Assembly (NCBI GenBank): GCA_002381185.1
Contig: DFOA01000028.1
Span: 18,205-82,204, forward strand
Direction of reading: 5' to 3'
DNA length: 64,000 nt
From: Firmicutes bacterium UBA3553
GTDB lineage: Bacteria > Bacillota > Clostridia > Tissierellales > Sedimentibacteraceae
Below the pieces are notes generated by a model, which saw nothing but the letters and a program-made list of their open reading frames with translations, ran no database searches and had not been told where the DNA came from. A program made the position numbers and the translations under genes. Every line of letters begins with the position of its first letter. Position 1 is the first letter of the stretch. Shown here piece by piece: positions 62,330 through 64,000 of the stretch.

Positions 62330-63847
62330 TTATTTAAAGTTTTGAAGACCTCTTTTCACCGATTCTATTACGTCCGGCTCCAAATCCAATCTGTAATTTC
62401 TTGAAACTGTTTTTTCCGGCTTTGACATGTCATAGTCCTGGCCATTCCATAAAACGGCAAGCTTAATCCTGTCATAGAAGGATATTCTATTAAACATGTC
62501 ATCAAACCATTGACTTTTGTTGCCTCCTTGGGATGCTCCGCTGAATTCCGTTATCATCATAGGGTGTTTGAAGTGTCTAACATAATCATAATAGAAATGA
62601 TCATATGCCTCAGAAAAGCTTCTCCATGTTTCACCTTGGTAGTAATTGCCGGTATTGTAAGAAGTAAGGCCTACAACATCTACGTATTCATTCCCCGGGT
62701 AATAATTCAAATAGTGGTTATACGCAAAGTTAGGGAATGACTTTTCGTTTGGATTCCATACAAAAATCAGATTATCTACTCCATGCTCCTTAAATTTGTC
62801 GTATATATACCTCCAGCATTCAATGAATAAATCTGTATCCTTCCCAACCTTATGAGCCGAATACCAGACCCATTCACCGTTCATTTCATTGTTTAATCTG
62901 AAAAGAACAGGATAATCATATTCATTGAAGCTTTCCGCCAGTTTATCTAAATAATCATCATATTTTCCTTCAAGAATTTCCAGCGTAATATCCTTTTCTG
63001 TTCCGTCAATTATGTCCGTAGTGTACAATCCATATTCGACAACCTTTCCATCTGCCTTTGCTTTGTTCATCAGTTCTGTTTTGTACGGCAGCTGAAATGA
63101 ATTGTATAACAGCACAACCGGAAATTCATAATTAAACGTGTCTTCAAGCTGCTTAAGCTTGGAATCATAATGGGGATATGTCGGTTCAAAAATCCCGAAG
63201 TCCAATTTTTCATTGTTTCCAAAATATTTATCATAAAATAACTTAGTTTGTTCATCAAATGCTTTGCTTACTGGTTCAAACACCGCATCGGCTTTCGGTG
63301 TTTCTGTTTTATTAATTAATTTGAAGCTTGGCATTATTTTTTCTATATATATGGGCTCTGATGATTTCATAAACACAGTTATTAATTCCTTATAAGTCCT
63401 GGTAAATGTAATCATGGCATAATAGTTGCGGTCAGGCGCAGCCCCTTCAATTTTATCCCTTTCATAAAGTACTATATGTCCGTTTAATCCGTTGAAGTTA
63501 TAGTCGTATTCACGTGTTATACTGAATGCGGGATTATTTAATATCCCCCTGTTTCCGTAGCTTAAATATGTAGTTCTGTTGTTTAAATCATTATAGAAAT
63601 TATCGTATAAAACATCAACAACCAAATCTTCTGATTCAAATCTGCTTTTAACGCTTACAATATCCTCGTTCAGCTTTAAACTATTTAAAAGAACTATTTC
63701 ATAACCGTAGAAATTGTTTGTATATTTGCTATAAGTTTCCGAATATCTGGTCAACTCCGTGTTATGAACTTCATCGGCAAATGCTGCGTTAACAGAAAGA
63801 GTGAAAATCAAAACAGTAATTATTGCAAGTATTTTTTTTATATTCAT
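62330..63847 (-). CDS. Secreted GH26-like glycoside hydrolase
   Basis: 505 residues with a signal peptide ending near AAFADE. The N-terminal 150 residues are an extra domain. The C-terminal 300 resemble GH26 beta-mannanases: LRLNNEMNGEWVWYS-type acid/base region (here FRLNNEMNG, where family members usually have HEMNG), IFVWNPNE, VDVVGLTSYN and MITEFSGA with the nucleophile Glu. Probably hydrolyses a mannan or other exopolysaccharide outside the cell. CAGGAG precedes the ATG. Substrate uncertain. Confidence 0.85.
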   Translation of the reverse strand: MNIKKILAIITVLIFTLSVNAAFADEVHNTELTRYSETYSKYTNNFYGYEIVLLNSLKLNEDIVSVKSRFESEDLVVDVLYDNFYNDLNNRTTYLSYGNRGILNNPAFSITREYDYNFNGLNGHIVLYERDKIEGAAPDRNYYAMITFTRTYKELITVFMKSSEPIYIEKIMPSFKLINKTETPKADAVFEPVSKAFDEQTKLFYDKYFGNNEKLDFGIFEPTYPHYDSKLKQLEDTFNYEFPVVLLYNSFQLPYKTELMNKAKADGKVVEYGLYTTDIIDGTEKDITLEILEGKYDDYLDKLAESFNEYDYPVLFRLNNEMNGEWVWYSAHKVGKDTDLFIECWRYIYDKFKEHGVDNLIFVWNPNEKSFPNFAYNHYLNYYPGNEYVDVVGLTSYNTGNYYQGETWRSFSEAYDHFYYDYVRHFKHPMMITEFSGASQGGNKSQWFDDMFNRISFYDRIKLAVLWNGQDYDMSKPEKTVSRNYRLDLEPDVIESVKRGLQNFK

Positions 63848-63934
63848 GTATACTCTCCTGGTATTATTGTATTGGGCCGGAAAAATACCCGTTTATTGCT
63901 TCGGCTGAACACAAGGTCCGACCTTTCAACATTA
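63848..63934 (-). other. Structured leader of the GH26-like gene
   Basis: About 85 nt lie between the predicted promoter and the ATG. They can form AAGGT/ACCTT and CGGG/CCGG-type stems. They match no riboswitch class that I recognise. Confidence 0.4.
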
Positions 63935-63963
63935 ATTTTATCAGACACAGCAACAAGTGTCAA
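63935..63963 (-). promoter_or_regulatory. Promoter of the GH26-like gene
   Basis: On the minus strand, TTGACA (63963-63958), a 17-bp spacer and TAAAAT (63940-63935). The spacer contains ACAC-rich dyad sequence with GACAC and GTGTC. Confidence 0.7.
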
Positions 63964-64000
63964 ATGATTTACCGCAGTCACAGCGATGAGGAGTAAACTT

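Noticed and set aside
63848..63934. Second c-di-GMP riboswitch ahead of the GH26-like gene
   Set aside because: No GGCAAAC or GACGCAAAGC elements and no tetraloop receptor are present.

Overview
The window looks like chromosome from a low-G+C, Gram-positive, Clostridia-type anaerobe. The evidence is AT-rich DNA with AGGAGG-type ribosome sites, an LtaS-like phosphoglycerol transferase, rmlABCD with a TagGH/Wzm-Wzt-type exporter, a CotH-family protein, VanRS-like two-component genes and lipobox-type binding proteins. I could not settle the genus. I saw no tRNA, rRNA, CRISPR array, transposase or prophage genes.

Region 1 (1-26.8 kb, all minus strand) is a large cell-surface polysaccharide locus. 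In transcription order it holds an O-antigen-ligase-like membrane protein, a polyprenyl-phosphate sugar transferase, two GT2 glycosyltransferases, rfbD-A-C-B for dTDP-L-rhamnose, a Wzm-type permease with an extra N-terminal domain, a Wzt-type ATPase, a 1469-residue methyltransferase/coiled-coil/triple-glycosyltransferase, a GT4-like enzyme, an acyltransferase, a GT-C-like membrane protein, a GtrB-like GT2, GtrA, an LtaS-like transferase, a small IPT/TIG-like protein, galE and a partial CapD/FlaA1 dehydratase. The gene content resembles rhamnose-backbone polysaccharides that carry side chains and glycerol phosphate. A class I cyclic-di-GMP riboswitch lies in the leader of the last gene, and a REC-PAS-GGDEF protein is encoded at 48-49 kb.

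Region 2 (27.2-30.2 kb, plus strand) carries a TudS-related putative desulfidase and a polar amino-acid ABC transporter (binding protein, permease, ATPase).

Region 3 (30.2-36.0 kb, minus strand) is an accessory island. A three-gene operon encodes a putative DUF4297/Cap4-type nuclease, a small middle protein and a Rad50-like ATPase with a zinc-hook CXXC, matching the ABC-three-component (ABC-3C) conflict-system layout. A YoeB/RelB-type toxin-antitoxin pair follows. One edge of the island is a scrambled remnant of the MurNAc-recycling operon (promoter, end of the rpiR gene and middle of nagA, joined), and the other edge is the intact operon.

Region 4 (36.0-47.8 kb, minus strand) is one long peptidoglycan-recycling operon: anmK, a serine hydrolase, a family-5 peptide-binding protein, dppBCDF-like transporter genes, murQ, an RpiR regulator, nagB and nagA. 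A perfect 16-bp inverted repeat sits on top of its consensus promoter.

Region 5 (47.8-64 kb) is mixed: the GGDEF regulator, the tail of a dead OmpR-type regulator, a CotH-family lipoprotein, homoserine dehydrogenase, an SGNH hydrolase, a TIM-barrel isomerase-like protein, an RsuA-type pseudouridine synthase, a LysE exporter, a radical SAM protein, murA, a two-component system, a small secreted protein and a GH26-like glycosidase.
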